Part shown: in pieces, positions 31,640-45,200 of the stretch
How the letters are laid out: every line of letters starts with the position of its first letter
How positions within the stretch are numbered: position 1 is the stretch's first letter
Source: Conus ventricosus
Taxonomy: Eukaryota; Mollusca; Gastropoda; Neogastropoda; Conidae
Direction: 5' to 3'
Assembly (NCBI GenBank): GCA_018398815.1
Contig: JAFLJL010013948.1
Location: 101,636 to 165,635 of the forward strand
DNA length: 64,000 bases
The notes under the pieces: generated by a model
Told to the model about the DNA's origin: nothing
What the model saw: the letters and a program-made list of their open reading frames with translations, nothing else
Database searches by the model: none
Translations under genes and position numbers: made by a program

Positions 31640-31990
31640 TATGTTGTGGACCATGTGTTGTGATGTCTGAGTGTTTGTTGATGATGTGTGGTGGTTTGCG
31701 TTGTGGACGACTATGTGTCGATGTCTGTGTTGTGGACGCATGTGTTTGATGTCTGTGTTGTGGACCATGTGTGTGATGTCTGTGTGTGGACCATGTTTGA
31801 TGTCGGTGTTTGTGGACCATAATAAGTAAAGCGTGGCTGTGGACCATGTTTTGAACCTGAGTTAGTGGACACATGTGTTGATGACTGGTGTTGTGGACCA
31901 TAATTAGTAATGTGTGTGCAGAGTGGACCAAGTTTTGATGTCTATGTCAGGACAATGAGTTCATGTCCTGTGTATCAGGACATGTGTTCA
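31640..31990. repeat. 26-bp minisatellite, copy 3
   Basis: Irregular, indel-rich units of the same 26-bp repeat. Confidence 0.9.
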
Positions 31991-32212
31991 TGTCTATTAT
32001 GAACACGTTGGTTGAAATTTGGTTCTGGCCAATGTTGTGACTCTTTGGATCAGGTGTTAGTGTTAATTATGTTCATTGAAATGTTTATTGTCAATCTTTG
32101 GGACCATGTGCTTGTTTTTTACGATATAATATCTTACATCATATGCGCCGAATTCATTGAGATAAGTATTGCTCGATTTTCTTTTCGTTGTCCTGAGTGT
32201 TGGGTTTTTCTT

Positions 32213-32245
32213 GCCTGAAGAAGACCTAAGAGGTGAAACGAGTCG
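32213..32245 (+). ncRNA. Hammerhead-like motif, copy B
   Basis: CTGAAGA (32,215-32,221), GACC-TAAGA-GGT helix, GAAAC (32,235-32,239). Confidence 0.45.
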
Positions 32246-33225
32246 GGTGTTTGTGTCTTGGTGCTTCGTTTTGTGCATGTTTTTGGAATATGCAGTGCTT
32301 AATTATTGGTTTTAGATTTGTTTAGATTTCCGGATGCAGTCGCTTCACTTTGCAATTGAATCGAAATCTGGCCAAAGGACAAAGGGAGGGAGAAGGTGAA
32401 CGGGTGAAGGAGGAGGAGGAGGAGGAAGAGGAACGGGAGAGAGGACGAAGAGACGGGACGAGAGGACGAAGAGGAAAGAAAAAGAAGAAGGAAGAGGATG
32501 AGGAGAAGAAGAAGAAGAAGAAGAAGAAGAAGAAGAAGAATGAAGAAAAGACGCGAAAAAGGACAAAGAAGAATAAGAAGAACAAGAAAAAGGAAAAGAA
32601 GAAAAAGAAGAAGTGCAACAACAATCAGAAACAACGAACAACAACAATAGGAAAAGAGGAGAAGAGGGAGGAGGAGGCAGGAGGAAGGAGGAGCAGAGAG
32701 GAGGGGCAAGAGGAGAAGCAAACAGGATTTTGGGGGGCTGCAGCTGCTGTTGCTACTTCTGCACTAATTCTCTCTGTTTCTACTGCCTTCTAGTTCGACT
32801 GCAACTACTACTATCTCCCCATTCAGATCAGTAGCAACATCTGCTACTCAAATAGCATACTGCTGCTGCCAACAACATCAACAACAACAACAACATGTAC
32901 TACTATAACACTGCTGCAGCTGGTGCTGCTGCTTTGTTGCTGCTGCAGGCTGTTGTTGCTGCTGCTGCTACTACTACACTACTACTACCACCAATTCCAA
33001 CTACTACTACTACTGCTACTACTACTACTACAACTACTCAACAACTACTCCTTAACTACTACTACTACTATTACACTACATCTTCTTCTTCTTCGTCGTC
33101 TACCTTCTTCTGCTCTTCTTCTTCTTTTCACTTGTTTTTCAGGTCAATCAGAGCTAAAGCACCAAAACGTACTGGCACATAAGTGAAGGTCATCGTTTTG
33201 GAGCTAGTACAAATTATGTAGACTA

Positions 33226-36200
33226 CAGTGGGCCGGATTATGGGGGGTTTTCCAAGTTGCACGGAAACACACCCCCCCCCCCCCCCCCCTCGCTGCAAAA
33301 AAAACAAAAGAAAAACGTTTTTTTTTAATTCTCCTGGTGAAGACTTGTAAAAAAAAACCCAAAAAAACCCACCGTCACGAAACCTTGTGACACAAATGTG
33401 CCGGGACTTCATCTCATCAAAACTTTCAAACAATTTGGCGAGGGGGGGGGGGGGAAGACATTATTATTTTGAAAAGAAATTGCGGTAAAAAGACCCGCAA
33501 AACAGAAGGGCATGACTCTTACTAAATCTTAGAGTATTGCCCCTTTCTTTTAGTTTGACTCAAGATGCCGAAGCGGAGCTTTGAGTGGCATTCTGCCGAA
33601 GGCTCCGAAAAATTTCATCTTTTTTTCGATCGCTCAGTCCGTTAAGCAACAGAAGGGAGCAGTTTTGTTCATAAAGGGTATTACGTATTATGGATTCCGA
33701 AGCAAACTTGAAAACAGGAACAATTTGTTGACCAAATTTAAGTGTGATATGTTCAAATCTAAATAAAAAAATTGGTAATCCACAACAGCCACTGTCAGTG
33801 TTAACCCAGTTATTTTATAGAGCTTAGCTTGCACTATTTTATGGAGAAATTGTTTTACAATATTGATTCTTGCCCAGTTAAATTAAAGATGAATTCATTT
33901 CGGTACATTAATTCTTTATTTGTGTGTGGTGTGTCGTGTGTGTGTTGTGTGTGCGTGTGTGTGTGTGTGTGTGTGGTGTGTGTTGGGTTGTGGTGGGTGT
34001 GTGTGTGTGGTGTGTGTGTGTGTGTGTAGTGTTGTGTGTGTTGTGTGTGTGGTGTGTTGGTGTGTGTGTGTGTGTGTGTGTTTCCTATGAAACGAATAAT
34101 TAACGAAATTAGGTACATCAGACCTTCTACTCCAAATATGTGCGCATAGTTTTCTTTAAAAACTTGTGATATATAGTACTTTGTCCTGACCCGTTACTCA
34201 CTGAATAGAAGCCTTTTGCTTGTTTGTTTGCGACATGAGTCAGTATCCAATTGAATGAAAGGAATAAACCATTGGTTTACTGACTTTGGCTGATATTTGA
34301 TTTCGAAATTCCGTACACCTTGTATTTCATATTTTAAACAAACATCATCCTCAACCATACGATGAAGACTCAGGACCTAAAACAGCAGCAGGCTCGAGTG
34401 TGGTTGGCTGGATGCTGATGCGGCTTGCACTTGCACCTTTCCCACAGAATCGAAGGTAGCACGCAATCTCTCTCTCTCTCTCTCTCTCCTCTGCTCTCTC
34501 TCTCTCTCTCTCTCGCTCTCCTCTCTCTCTCTCTCTCTCACTCTCTCTCGTCATCCCTCTCACTCTCTCTCTCTCTCATCCCTATCACTGCCTTTCAGCG
34601 TGTGCGTGTGATTTGTATGCAGGGGTATATGATGAAAGGTAATACTTTTTGAGTGGAAATTGATTGCTTTTATATTAAAGGTGGTGGTTCCTGCCCTAAA
34701 TCAATATGGGGGTTATTTTTCAGTGTGCTGAGCCCAGTCCAAAGTCCAGCACTGTTCACGGGAGTCCTGGCTTCCGAAGATCATACAGCTGGTAGCAGCG
34801 AGATTGCAGACCAAGCTGTTCTTCTTGAAATCTGCATTCGATGTCAGAATCGAATTCCTTGGTCATCTGGCGTTAAGTGAATTTTTGCTTTCAATTCCGT
34901 TCCTACTCAGCTCTCTATCTAGCTGAACACTTAATAAACAATAGGCTGACTTACCGACCGAAACGAACCTCTGGAGTAGCACCAAATGCTGTTTTCGCTG
35001 CAGTGTCATCTTTCGTGTTGGGTATGGTTAAGATATTAGACGAAAAAGAGAGGAGGATGTGGTGTTGGTATGAGCGTGCCTTCACAAAATAACATTCATA
35101 AATACATGATTAAGAAATTAATGCTCCGAGATAGTTGTTATGAGATTCCAGCATTTTAAAATTCGTGTTTTCAGGCAAATGTCAAGTGACATCACGGAGA
35201 TCTTGATTCTGGACGACCTGTGTCACCCCAGTTGAAGCAGACATTTTGACAAACCACTGGAACCAACTGCACAGCCTGTATTTACCCATCACAGTTCTTA
35301 ACAATAAGCAAGACGTTTCGGGGTGAGTGGGCTCAAAGAAGTTCAGGTGGCTCGGTTATTCGCCTTCTACAGATGGTGCCATTTTGTACGGCATGTGTTT
35401 GTTTTCCAAGCGTGATGATCTCATCTTTTCGTGAAGAGGCCATACCGGCACTGGACCAAGCAAACGAAGACATGAAGAAACATCAAATAAACCGTAACAT
35501 AAAGATTCCATGATCAGGCAGAGTCATTTGTTGCAAACATGAGAAGACCAGCCAAACCATTGATGTTCAGGTAAATGACAAGCACGTGCAAGAGGATCAA
35601 GGACAACAGAGCGTTCTGGAAGATGTTGTCGAACACATCCCCTTTTCTGTGGCAGACAGGTCTTCCTTTACGAGTCCTAGGGACGATGGACTCCTGGATG
35701 AAGACAATCACAGCAACTTCAACGCCCTCATCCGCCTTCGAATTGAATCTGGCAATTCAGTTCTTCAAAACATATCGCATCTCTCACTCGGGGTACAAGG
35801 TCATCACATATATCAGGTAAGACCTCACTCAAATCAACATATCATTGAGTGATGGTGGACTACATCAGGACAAGTTGCTGGCAGAACCAACAAAACGGCA
35901 AAAACTTTCTCACTCCTTGCTGATGAAGTTTGTGATACAGCCAACTGGGATCAGCTTGCAATTTGTATCTTGCGTTGTGGATTCACTCAGTCTTCGGAAG
36001 AGTTTCTCGCTTTTGTTCCAAGTGAACAAATTACAGGCGAAGTCACTCACAGGAAAGGATCCTTGGTTGTCTTGAAGAGTGGGGTCAGCAAGTTGAAGAC
36101 ATCAGGGGGCAGGGATATGAAGTTGATACAAACATGCGGCAAAAATACAAAGGGTACAGGCAAGATCCGTGAGTTGAATGAAAAGGCGGTTACTTCCACG

Positions 36201-36545
36201 TGGCGGCACATTGCCCAGTTGTGGCATCGTCAAAGCATGTGATGAGGCAGAGCCTCCGCAGGGGATGTACGGGACAATGAAGCAACTCTCGCTTTATCTG
36301 TTTCGTTGTCTCCAACAAGGCAGCGCTTCCTAAGCACATCGTGGCGGCTTGTGCCATCGACAACGAGTGAAAACTTGTAGACTTGTGTCGTACCGTGGAT
36401 TGAAATGCACAACGGTTTGAAACCCTGACCGACCTGTTCACATACGTGTACCGTTGCTGTGGCAGGCATTGAGAACAAAAGCGAGGACTGGGAAAGTGAA
36501 ACTCTGACCAAATGCCAGGACAGAGAGCAGCAATCACAAGCAGTG
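33226..36545 (+). mobile_element. hAT transposon, truncated copy (left arm)
   Basis: Starts with the hAT-type terminus CAGTG at 33,226 followed by CGGATTATGGGGGG (one inserted base near the start), next to TAGACTA. It is homologous, in opposite orientation, to 58,005-61,290. It contains a poly-C/A patch (33,270-33,350), a (GT)n tract (33,920-34,082), a (CT)n tract (34,468-34,582) and a broken transposase. Homology stops abruptly at about 36,545 inside the transposase. Confidence 0.78.
34700..36545 (+). pseudogene. hAT/DUF4371 (ZMYM1-like) transposase remnant
   Basis: Frames here match the transposase read on the minus strand at 58-59.8 kb. Segments include an N-terminal exon (34,740-34,875), the zinc-finger region (about 35,200-35,580), and the RNase H-like body up to the IENKSEDWES block (36,463-36,500). 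The exon-end donor that reads GTAAGT in the other copy is GTTAAGT here, and many single-base gaps are present. Truncated before the C-terminal dimerisation domain. Confidence 0.7.
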
Positions 36546-37178
36546 AGAGAACTGATAAATTCCAAACCTAGCCACTCTCCCTCAACCCAAGTTTCGAGTC
36601 AGCTTGACCTAGGAAATTGGCATTTATCATTCTCTCATACTCAGTCGGACTTGATTCCACTGGGCATGCGCATTAACGAGTAAAACCAACCTGCATTACA
36701 ACAAGTTTCAACCAGTTTCGACCGTTGAACTTCAATCACCAAAAAACATAACAACACGCTACCAACAAACATACTGTGCAGGGTTATCCGTTTTTCAATA
36801 CAAATTTAGCTAAGTTTTCAGAGAGTAACGTAGGGGAAAGTAAGCCGCGGCTGAACACTCCCCATAGAGTAACGTAGGGGAAAAGCAGCCGCGGCTGAAC
36901 GCGCCCATATGACACGTCCGTGGCACTAGGCTATCCGATTACTTCACAGCGTGGGCCGTTTTTTTCAGCAGAGCCAAAGCCCCGTTAAGGTCAAGTTGTA
37001 CCTTAAGAGCACACGTGTGAAGGAATTGCTTGCGTTTTAAATAATATTTACATTAGACACGGATGAGAGACCGAGTCACGAGCCATAGACATACTTGTTC
37101 TGCGTTTTACACAAAATACGTGCGTATCACACACACTAAGACACACAGACACACTAACACACACACACAGACAAACTA

Positions 37179-37253
<75 letters not shown>

Positions 37254-38500
37254 CTTTTTCTCATTCTCTCTCTTCTCACCTCTCAATTAAATGACGATAA
37301 AATCCGCACACTTATTCTAGACTACACAGACAGCAGACACGGGGCTGAAACCAGAACACTTAAGTACGCTTGCGGGCCTCGTTCACACAGCGCAGGCTAG
37401 GCGCCTCTGGTTGCGAAACTGTGCGCCAAAAAAATCAATAAAACACCGCTCGCGGCACACTCGGCTGGGTTGCACCACATTGATCAGGCGGCAAATATTG
37501 GAAACTTCTAGATTGCTACGTCGCATCGAGGCTGACCTCGTGACAGGGCCGGTTCGCCATTGTTTGTTCCTAGCTCCCGCACAAGAAGGTATGTGTTTTG
37601 GGACGCGGAGCCGGGTGTGACCACGTGTTTTTAGTTTTGTGTTAGTTTAAAATGGCTAAAACGTTCCTGAAGAACAGTTTGTGCTATTCGAAGCCATAAG
37701 TTTTACTTTAAACTGCATGTTTATGAGTATTTGTCGAAAAGAATAGGCGAAGCATGTGTGAAACCGGAAAGAAGCAGCGACTGCTTTGGAAATGAACGAC
37801 TATCTTAAAGGTTTGTTGGTATCCAAGGAAATGAAAGGAAATATGCTGTAACAGATTGTAGCCAGTTTTAATACGTGTTTGACTATCGATGAGATGGTCC
37901 TTATCCTAATAAATGGCGCTGCAAATGTTTGAAAGTCGGCCGAAGCAAAACAATCATCGCGGCGTTGAGTGTTGGGAGCTGGCTTATAGGCGCAAAAGCC
38001 ATGTTTTTAAAAAAACATGGCGTTCATTTCTTAAGGCGGGGTAAACACGCTGATTCGTATGCTAAAAAACTTAATTTGAAACATTTTTTGCTGTTCCGCC
38101 CAAGTAAAAATGTTTCCGCAGTTTGTTTCAGACTTGATTGATTGTTAACTACAGAATTCAGTGTTTCATGAACAAGCTGATCTGTATTAAGATGTTTATA
38201 CTTTTTCTAAATCTATGCAAGTTCATCTGCCTTCAAGTGTGCCCTTAGCCACTGAAGGCGATTTTCGAATGTTCGTAGCAAAAGCAAAACTAGATAGTTT
38301 AGCTGACCTAGTACATCTACCATATGGAGAGAGTAGAGTGTAGCCAGCAACTATCTCCATATAGAATGCCTCCAAAATACAATGACGGATGTACAACTAC
38401 AGGCGCTAAGAGCCCGCCATAAAAGCTCAGCTACAGCAAATAACGCTGAAACTCTGCCAAAGCCATTGGCAAGCCTGTTGAGAAAAGAGGAGCACAAGCG
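36546..38500. other. Spacer; small duplication, (CA)n, GC-rich patch
   Basis: A 44-bp unit beginning AGAGTAACGTAGGGGAAA is duplicated in tandem at 36,822-36,908 (second copy with GCGCCC in place of CTCCCC). A (CA)n tract lies at about 37,179-37,250. At 37,330-37,620 the sequence is CpG-rich and ends with CCCGCACAAGAAG/GTATGTG, which could be a promoter and first exon with a splice donor, but nothing confirms this. Confidence 0.45.
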
Positions 38501-38600
38501 GCAAACTAGGCCAAACGACCCTACTGTGATCACTTGACCTGCAAAGCGCAGCAGTAAACTGGGTCAAGTGATCACAGTAGGGTCCGTTTGACCTAGTTGC
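38501..38600. repeat. Fold-back inverted repeat (~40-bp arms)
   Basis: The left arm (38,501-38,539) and right arm (38,561-38,600) are near-perfect reverse complements, with a 21-base spacer. The core is CCCTACTGTGATCACTTGAC. A few mismatches lie towards the outer ends. Confidence 0.92.
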
Positions 38601-38649
38601 TGTCTTCAGTCACAAAGCAAGTGGCCCCATGTTCCACTTTGAGACATTT

Positions 38650-39000
38650 TTTTTGAGACACCTTCACCCAAGTCCACCCCAAGTTACCCCAAGTCACGTC
38701 CAAGTCCCCTTAATAAAGTTCTTGATTAAGTTACCCCAATCCTTATTAAGTTTTTTAAGTAAGTTCCCCAAGTTTCTTAATTAAGTTTCATAATAAGTTA
38801 CATCACTTTCTTAATAAGTTCTTGATTAAGTTACCCCATGTCCCTTAAATAAGTTTTTAATCAATCACCCCAAGTTCTTAATATATGTTCTTAATTAAGT
38901 TCTTAATAATTTTACATCAAGTACTTAATAGTTTTTGATTAAGTCCATCCTCAAGTCATCTTTAAGTACAACAAGTTCTTATTTAAGTATCTTATAATAT
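38650..39000. repeat. AT-rich degenerate minisatellite (AAGTT.CTTAATTAAGTT)
   Basis: Irregular repeats of TTAATTAAGTTACCCCAAGT-like phrases, about 20-30 bp each, with many deletions. It begins about 50 bp after the fold-back repeat. Confidence 0.8.
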
Positions 39001-40600
39001 ATTAAAAAAAAATACAATCAGGTTTTTTAACATTAAATAGTAGATGTCTAATATAGAACACACACGCCTCAAAAACGCGTCATCACGAGGGATGTCCTTG
39101 CTCAGCGTTTTCTCTGCGCTAGATCGGTTCAGTCAAATATCTTAATGAAGTTTTCTTACCATCCTAAGCAACTGCATTGATTACAATTCTGGCTATGGAA
39201 ATGTCTTTTATAGACCCCTTCCCCCCCAATTTGGGGGTGTCATTAGTTAGTGACTTTCATCATTTTATAATACGCCATGAACTATTTTATAAAAAAAATT
39301 TTAAAATTAAGTTCTTAAAATATGATTGCATCTGAAATGGATCCAAAATGATCTTTTTGTTGTTGGCCGTTCTGGCATGGCTGTTGTCTCTGTATTTAGT
39401 GGTTCAGATTTTTTTGAATGCTTTTGTTTTCGCAGCGTGTTTATATTTATAACCGTAATATACCGCCCCCAGCAGCAGCAAGGGCGCCAAAAATAGACAA
39501 CAGTTTTAAGTTCAATATTCCATAAGACTTTGGTGCTGTAGCCTTGACTCAACTTGTCTTGTTTCTGGAGTTTTTATAGCTGGCATGAATCAACTTGTTT
39601 CTGGCGTATGGCGGCGAGTTATTAGTCTGTGATTGTAACATTAAATTCTTTGCCTGTTCGCTCCTCTGCTAATTTTTTTCCTGCTATCAACACGCCCAGG
39701 ATGATGATGCATTTCACTGGTCATTTACTTTCTCTCACCTGATACAGGTTTTCGGATTCGCTGTTTTTCTGGCGTTGGTCATTTTAAGGGAAACAAAATT
39801 CTAAATATGATTTAAAAGTAATTATTCTGCAATCCTGGCGACTAATAAGGTTCCAAATTGTAATACAGATCACACCCTAAAGACTCTAATGTCTTAGTCT
39901 TAAACTGGATCTTGCGTAAATCCTAACTAAGATCTTGTTCAAATTCAATGGAGCAAATCTTACTAACTAGTATTAGTGTACAAACTAAGAACCGTTTTGC
40001 CCTACACTTTTTACATTCTTTGAATCCCAGGTGCGCCTTCATACCTTGTTATGATACTTCATCAATGTCCTTGTGGGCGACATCTGTTGAATCTGTTCTA
40101 TGCTGAATTCATTTCCGAGGTATCTGTTTTGTTTTTCCACATTCTGCCAAAGAATACAGCCTTTCCTTTTGGGCATAATAGCTTGGTCTCAACTGATCAT
40201 TCATATGTCAGGAAGGTTTAGGCTGCCTTGTAGCTGTAGAAGAGTCATCACTGTTCATGTTTTTATTAAATTATAATATTTTATTGTCCTAAAAATGAGC
40301 ACCGAAAAAACAGTCGCCACCTTGTATACCATTCTGCGTTATTGGGGGCAAAGTGTAGGATACACAATGCTGGTAAAAGCCTGTAAAATAAATCCGGCAG
40401 ATCTGGCAAACTAACTTTGAAGACTCGGCAAAGCTGATTGCTATTATTGCAGCTTCATTTGCTACGAAAGATTTTTTTAGTAAGCAGGAATAAATTCCAG
40501 ACAGTAATTAATATGTAAAGTTAAAAAGATACATTTATAAAAATGGCTTGCACTCGAAATGATATGGTGGTGCGTGGTTAATGCGGCTTGCTTTTAGCGG
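39001..40600. other. No recognised gene
   Basis: AT-rich, no domain seen. It may hold the left end of the viral element; I could not define terminal inverted repeats. Confidence 0.4.
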
Positions 40601-40976
40601 AAGTAATTACGCGTTATAGTAAACTGCGGGATTATGGCGAGAGAAAAGACCTAACCTAAGCAGTGGGAGCAACTAGCTGGCAGCACAAGATCGCTTATGA
40701 AAAGCAGAGAATCGACAGTTTAGATTTTATTAACGACAAACTGAAAAAACAGGGGGCGAATGCAGCTTACACATTTAAAAAAGGGGGGGGTGGTTGACCA
40801 GACAATAAAAGAATATAATCTTGTAACATTCAAACCAATCGAGACATTGCCCCACCAAAATTCAGTGGACTTTCTCCAGCCATCAGAAAAACAAAAAGAT
40901 GCAAGAAATCGGGTTTATTGTCGTTGGTATGACTGGTTGTGTATTTTGTTTGCACATAATATGGCTGATTAAAAAA

Positions 40977-41819
40977 TGAACAAAATCTATTATTCGCCCA
41001 AAGGATATTGGAAGGGAATCCAGCGGCAATTAAAAAGCTAAGCCTAGCAGCGGGGGTTATTGAACAAACAGCAAAGAATGTTTATCTAAACAAGCGATTT
41101 GCAAATTTATTACCTGCGCCTAAACGAAATACAGAGACCACACTTTGTGACGCAATACCGAACGACACCCATCAATGGACCATCTATATTTACCCTCTGA
41201 TACGATTAGACGAAAAAAGATTTAAGAACGCACTTACAGTCATTGACGTAGCTTCAAGAATACAAAGATGCGGAACCATTAACAGCAAAAAGAGTGCTTC
41301 TGCCTGTTGCTGTTGCCAATACAACTAATATACCAAGTAGGCCGCGCTAACTTATCCTCGCATGATCAAGTCGATGATGGAAAAGAATTAAAAGGTCAAG
41401 TAATCAAATAATTGTTTTAAAACATAGAGTTAACCATTAAAAGAGGCATCCGGTATTCACAGATCACAGGCTTAGTCGAAAACTTTTAACAAACAGTTTA
41501 TCTGAAAGACTTTTTTCTACCAGTATCACAGGAGTAAGCTGATTGAAAATTCACCAACACAGAATGGGTTTAGACGACTGCCCTCAGTTTTGCGCGCAAT
41601 GAATAATGAAGAATTTAAAGGGCTAAAAACCAGTACAAGCAATCAAAAGAACAACACTAACTGTTGCTGAAGACTCCAGTTCATCCCGAGCAAACTATTA
41701 CCGTTTGGGTTTGAAAAGTAAGGTACCTTATTTACCGAGAGAAGCAAAGGACATCTCGCATCAGAGGGCGAACCGGACCAGTTTGGAGTGTTTGACCCGT
41801 ATGAAATAAAAGAATTGTA
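40977..41819 (+). pseudogene. Polinton/adintovirus-type integrase, frame-broken
   Basis: The reading starts with MNKIYYSPKGYWKG at 40,977 and changes frame several times. The integrase core shows in the frame 41,008-41,328 as NALTVIDVAS (about 41,230-41,260), which holds a catalytic Asp of the DDE integrase fold. Further on (41,590-41,640), NNEEFKGLK-like coding marks the C-terminal part, and the frame closes at 41,817-41,819. Such integrases insert the element into host DNA. In Polintons and adintoviruses this gene lies near one end, as here. A small upstream frame (40,760-40,972) is unassigned. Confidence 0.75.
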
Positions 41820-42299
41820 AAGTGAATCCGCCCGTGTTATTATTTACGAGAAACTGACACAACAAAACAACCAGCTCCCAAAGATCTTTTGTGAAGGAAG
41901 AACAGCAGATAATTCGCCAGACACAGTTCCGCTTTACCTTAAATTAGTAGAATATATTTGGGCTTTAAAATGGAAGGCCAAAAGAAAAGAACCTGGGGAA
42001 CGAAATGGAATCAAAAGAGGTAGCAAGAATGAAAATAAAGAGACCTTGGAATTAAACAACGAGAATCCATGGAGCGTATTCTGCTGTTAAAGCAACAATT
42101 ACAAGGATTCATTGCACATGGCAACTGCATCCCGATCGCCTACAGCCTAAAATCCTCAAATTTTGACATCAAAAAGGGATAAAGCATATCTTGAAATAAT
42201 AAAAAAATTCGAAGGCGCAAAAAAACAAATAAAAAAAACAAGCAAACATGAGAAAAAAAATTGTCTGAATAGGAGGTTGATAGATTGATTTTCTGAGAT

Positions 42300-45200
42300 A
42301 ACGTTTTTTTTTTCTAAAAAAGGAAAAATATGGGGGACCCGAATATAAACCCGAAGAAAGATATATAATTAAGCTGTTCTCCAGTGCCCAATTGCCATAT
42401 GAAAACTCTGGATAAACCATACTCGTTATGAGTTTGTTCTATCTACTGACTTCTTTGTTTACAACCGTTGGTTGATCTCATTTTGATTAGATCGTAGTTT
42501 TTACGTTGTCATGATCAAAAAGTCCTTATTACCCAACATGCTTCTTTGTAGTTTGTCGATGTGATATGTTTGAGCTGCACAACAACTGCGAGATATTCTC
42601 TTTTGCTTTTTTGATGGTTTTCTCCTCCTGGCTAGACAATACTGTACATTTCGACCTTAAACCAACAAACTCCTTGACACCTTTCCAGAATATTCATCCT
42701 TCATCTTTCTAAAACCTTCTTAATAGTAATTAAATGCAAAGGCGATCTTAGGATAATCGGACGTGTCATACCATCCGTGCATGCCCTAATAGCTACTTCT
42801 AATTCCATAGTCGTTTTCTAGATAGTCTTCAGTAGGGCAGTATCTATAACAAAAAATCTGTAACAGTGTAAAGCACTCTGGAACTCAGGAACAGGGGCTA
42901 AAGTAGCATAAAGAAATACTAACATCCAAAAGCTTGACAATTCTAAAACAGTAAACCCAATAAAAACGGGCTTGTCCAATTTGACTTTCTATTTTTTCAT
43001 CATATGCCAAAAAGCTGATCATGAAATCTTCTAAAGTCTCGATAATTTGGTGTTGAAAGTAGCTTAATTGCTTCGTTCTCTTTGTGACTAATCCTAACAT
43101 CTTTGCGCTTGTAGCGGATTCTCCATAGTCCCTTTCGCGACACAGCTGTTGTTCATTAACTTTGAAAGAAAGTCTTTTTTCTGAAGGCATCTGTGGATTT
43201 AGTTCTACGATCAGTGTTCTTCATGATGTATGGTTTCATGAACTGTTCTTGAACAAAGCAAATTATACATGAACAGCTGTCCAACGTTCAACAACTGTTC
43301 TTAAATAAACTTGTTAGAAGGCTGTAATGACAGACAATAATTTTTTTTTGCCCCGAAGGTAGGCACAAGTTTAGGTGGTTCGGGGGTGGGGATTCATCTT
43401 TAGCTTTCTGCGCTTAATGGATATCCCATTTTGCAGTCCTTGGAGTTTTCCTGAGGATATTCTCAGACAACTCTAGAATGTATCCACGCTGTGTATCTGG
43501 CGCCAAACTGTTTCAACACTTTAATGCTCTTTGAATATTATTCGATTGTCTTCTGTGTAAGTTTTAAAGTTGCGTAATGGAAGTGATTGTGCCAAAGCCC
43601 AACCTACAGATTGTTTGCATCTAAAATACATGAGATAGTTAGACTTTTACTAGATCATAGTCGTCCAACGTATTTGTTGTTTCTTTAACAGTAATGGTGC
43701 GGACGCCATAATAATTCTCCACGCAATCCCGTTTTTCAATCATCTGAATCATTGGTAATCAGACAATAAATCAATCTGTACTCGCCGTAAACTTTAAGAA
43801 CGCGTCCCAACTCATCCCGGGTGCAGAAATGTAATGCGCAGGATCCAGGCTATAATGTTTTTTGCAGGTCTTCCTATAATTTTTCAAAGACGTCCGCCAC
43901 AAACATACATCTGCCATCAAGTAGGTCATGATAGTCCTCCCGATCGATTTACAATCTAACTTCTGCCACGCATCTTGAGCCATGCTGGTAATCAGAATCA
44001 CGATGTCCTTTCCACTAAGAGCTAGAAAAGAACGCGCCTTTAAGTGGAAGTGTATCTTCGTCAAACCTTTCCCCAACTAGTCAATGTATTCATAAGGGTA
44101 AACATCCCTTTCTAACAAGTTTGGGTCAAATATTCTTCCGTTATTGGGCAGGACTTTAGGAATAGCCAGTGACTCTAATGAACCCATCATGTATCAATAG
44201 AGAACATAAAAAGACATGTTTATTCATATTAAAGCACATGGTACTTTTCTGATATTTGTGGCAATTCCATGCTACCCTGAAGGCGCTGGTTAATGCTTGC
44301 ATTATAAGGTGAGGAGTCAATTAAAGTAACCACGCTAGTTTGAAAGAAGAAAGGCAGCTTCCCTGTCTTTGGTTCAAACTTAGTTGGAAGATCGCAGTTG
44401 TTGTGCGCTGCTCCCTGAACTTCCACTAATGTGATCTGGTCCTCGTTACTGTTGGATTCGCCGCGTCTGATGAGAGGCCTAAACCACAAATCCAACATGT
44501 GTGGCTGAAGTTATAACAGGTACTTGGTCCTTCGGGGCGTCATTATGATTTCAGATAAGTTTTAGTTATTAGAACATTCTTACGCACTTTTCTGCATGCG
44601 TTCGAAGAGTAATTCTGCAAGCATCAGGGCTCTATACATTTCTGGTGCTGACAATGGGCGCCATCCGACCTGACAGACAATGAAGGGCAAAGAACAAATC
44701 TGATGATTACTCATTAAGACGTTTTTTTCGAAGTTTTTGTGCGCAGGCCCTTCATAAGGAACAATGATTGATTTCGAAGTCCTGCGTAAACAACATATGG
44801 AGAATATTGCATCCTTTCCGCAGTTTCTTAAAACTGGAACTTTAGAATCCAGAGGTGGCGTAATTTATTGCTGTATTAACAGTCAACTGGCCGAATACAG
44901 TGGTTTCTTATGTTCGCCGCGGCTTTGAACAGATGGAATTCTGTTAAAACATTTCTACAGAATTCTTGTTTTATGTCCCATTCTTTGAGTATGCTGCATT
45001 TAGTTTAGCTCAATTGTTCGTATCAAATGTGTAATGTGGTCGCCCTGCTGGTGAAAACATCATAAGTAAGTAAAACATGATTTTTTGTCTGAACACCAAT
45101 CGTTGGGCTGTTCTTAGACACTTTAATGCTGTAGATTTTGTTCCTTCATCCCATGTGTAAATATGAACAGTTTATAGGTTTGTTTTTGTTCTTCAAACTG

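Larger units (their letters stand above)
30437..33225 (-). mobile_element. Esterase-bearing repeat element, copy B
   Basis: Same order as copy A: SGNH coding remnant (about 30,440-31,620, minus), 26-bp minisatellite (31,640-31,990), hammerhead-like motif (+, 32,215-32,240), purine and CTG/CTA trinucleotide tracts (32,400-33,130). It ends at TAGACTA (33,219-33,225), where the hAT element begins. Frequent single-base indels break every frame. The outer boundary at about 30,437 (AATACTTCTGGTGCTCAC) matches the sequence at the very end of the window in inverted orientation. Confidence 0.78.
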
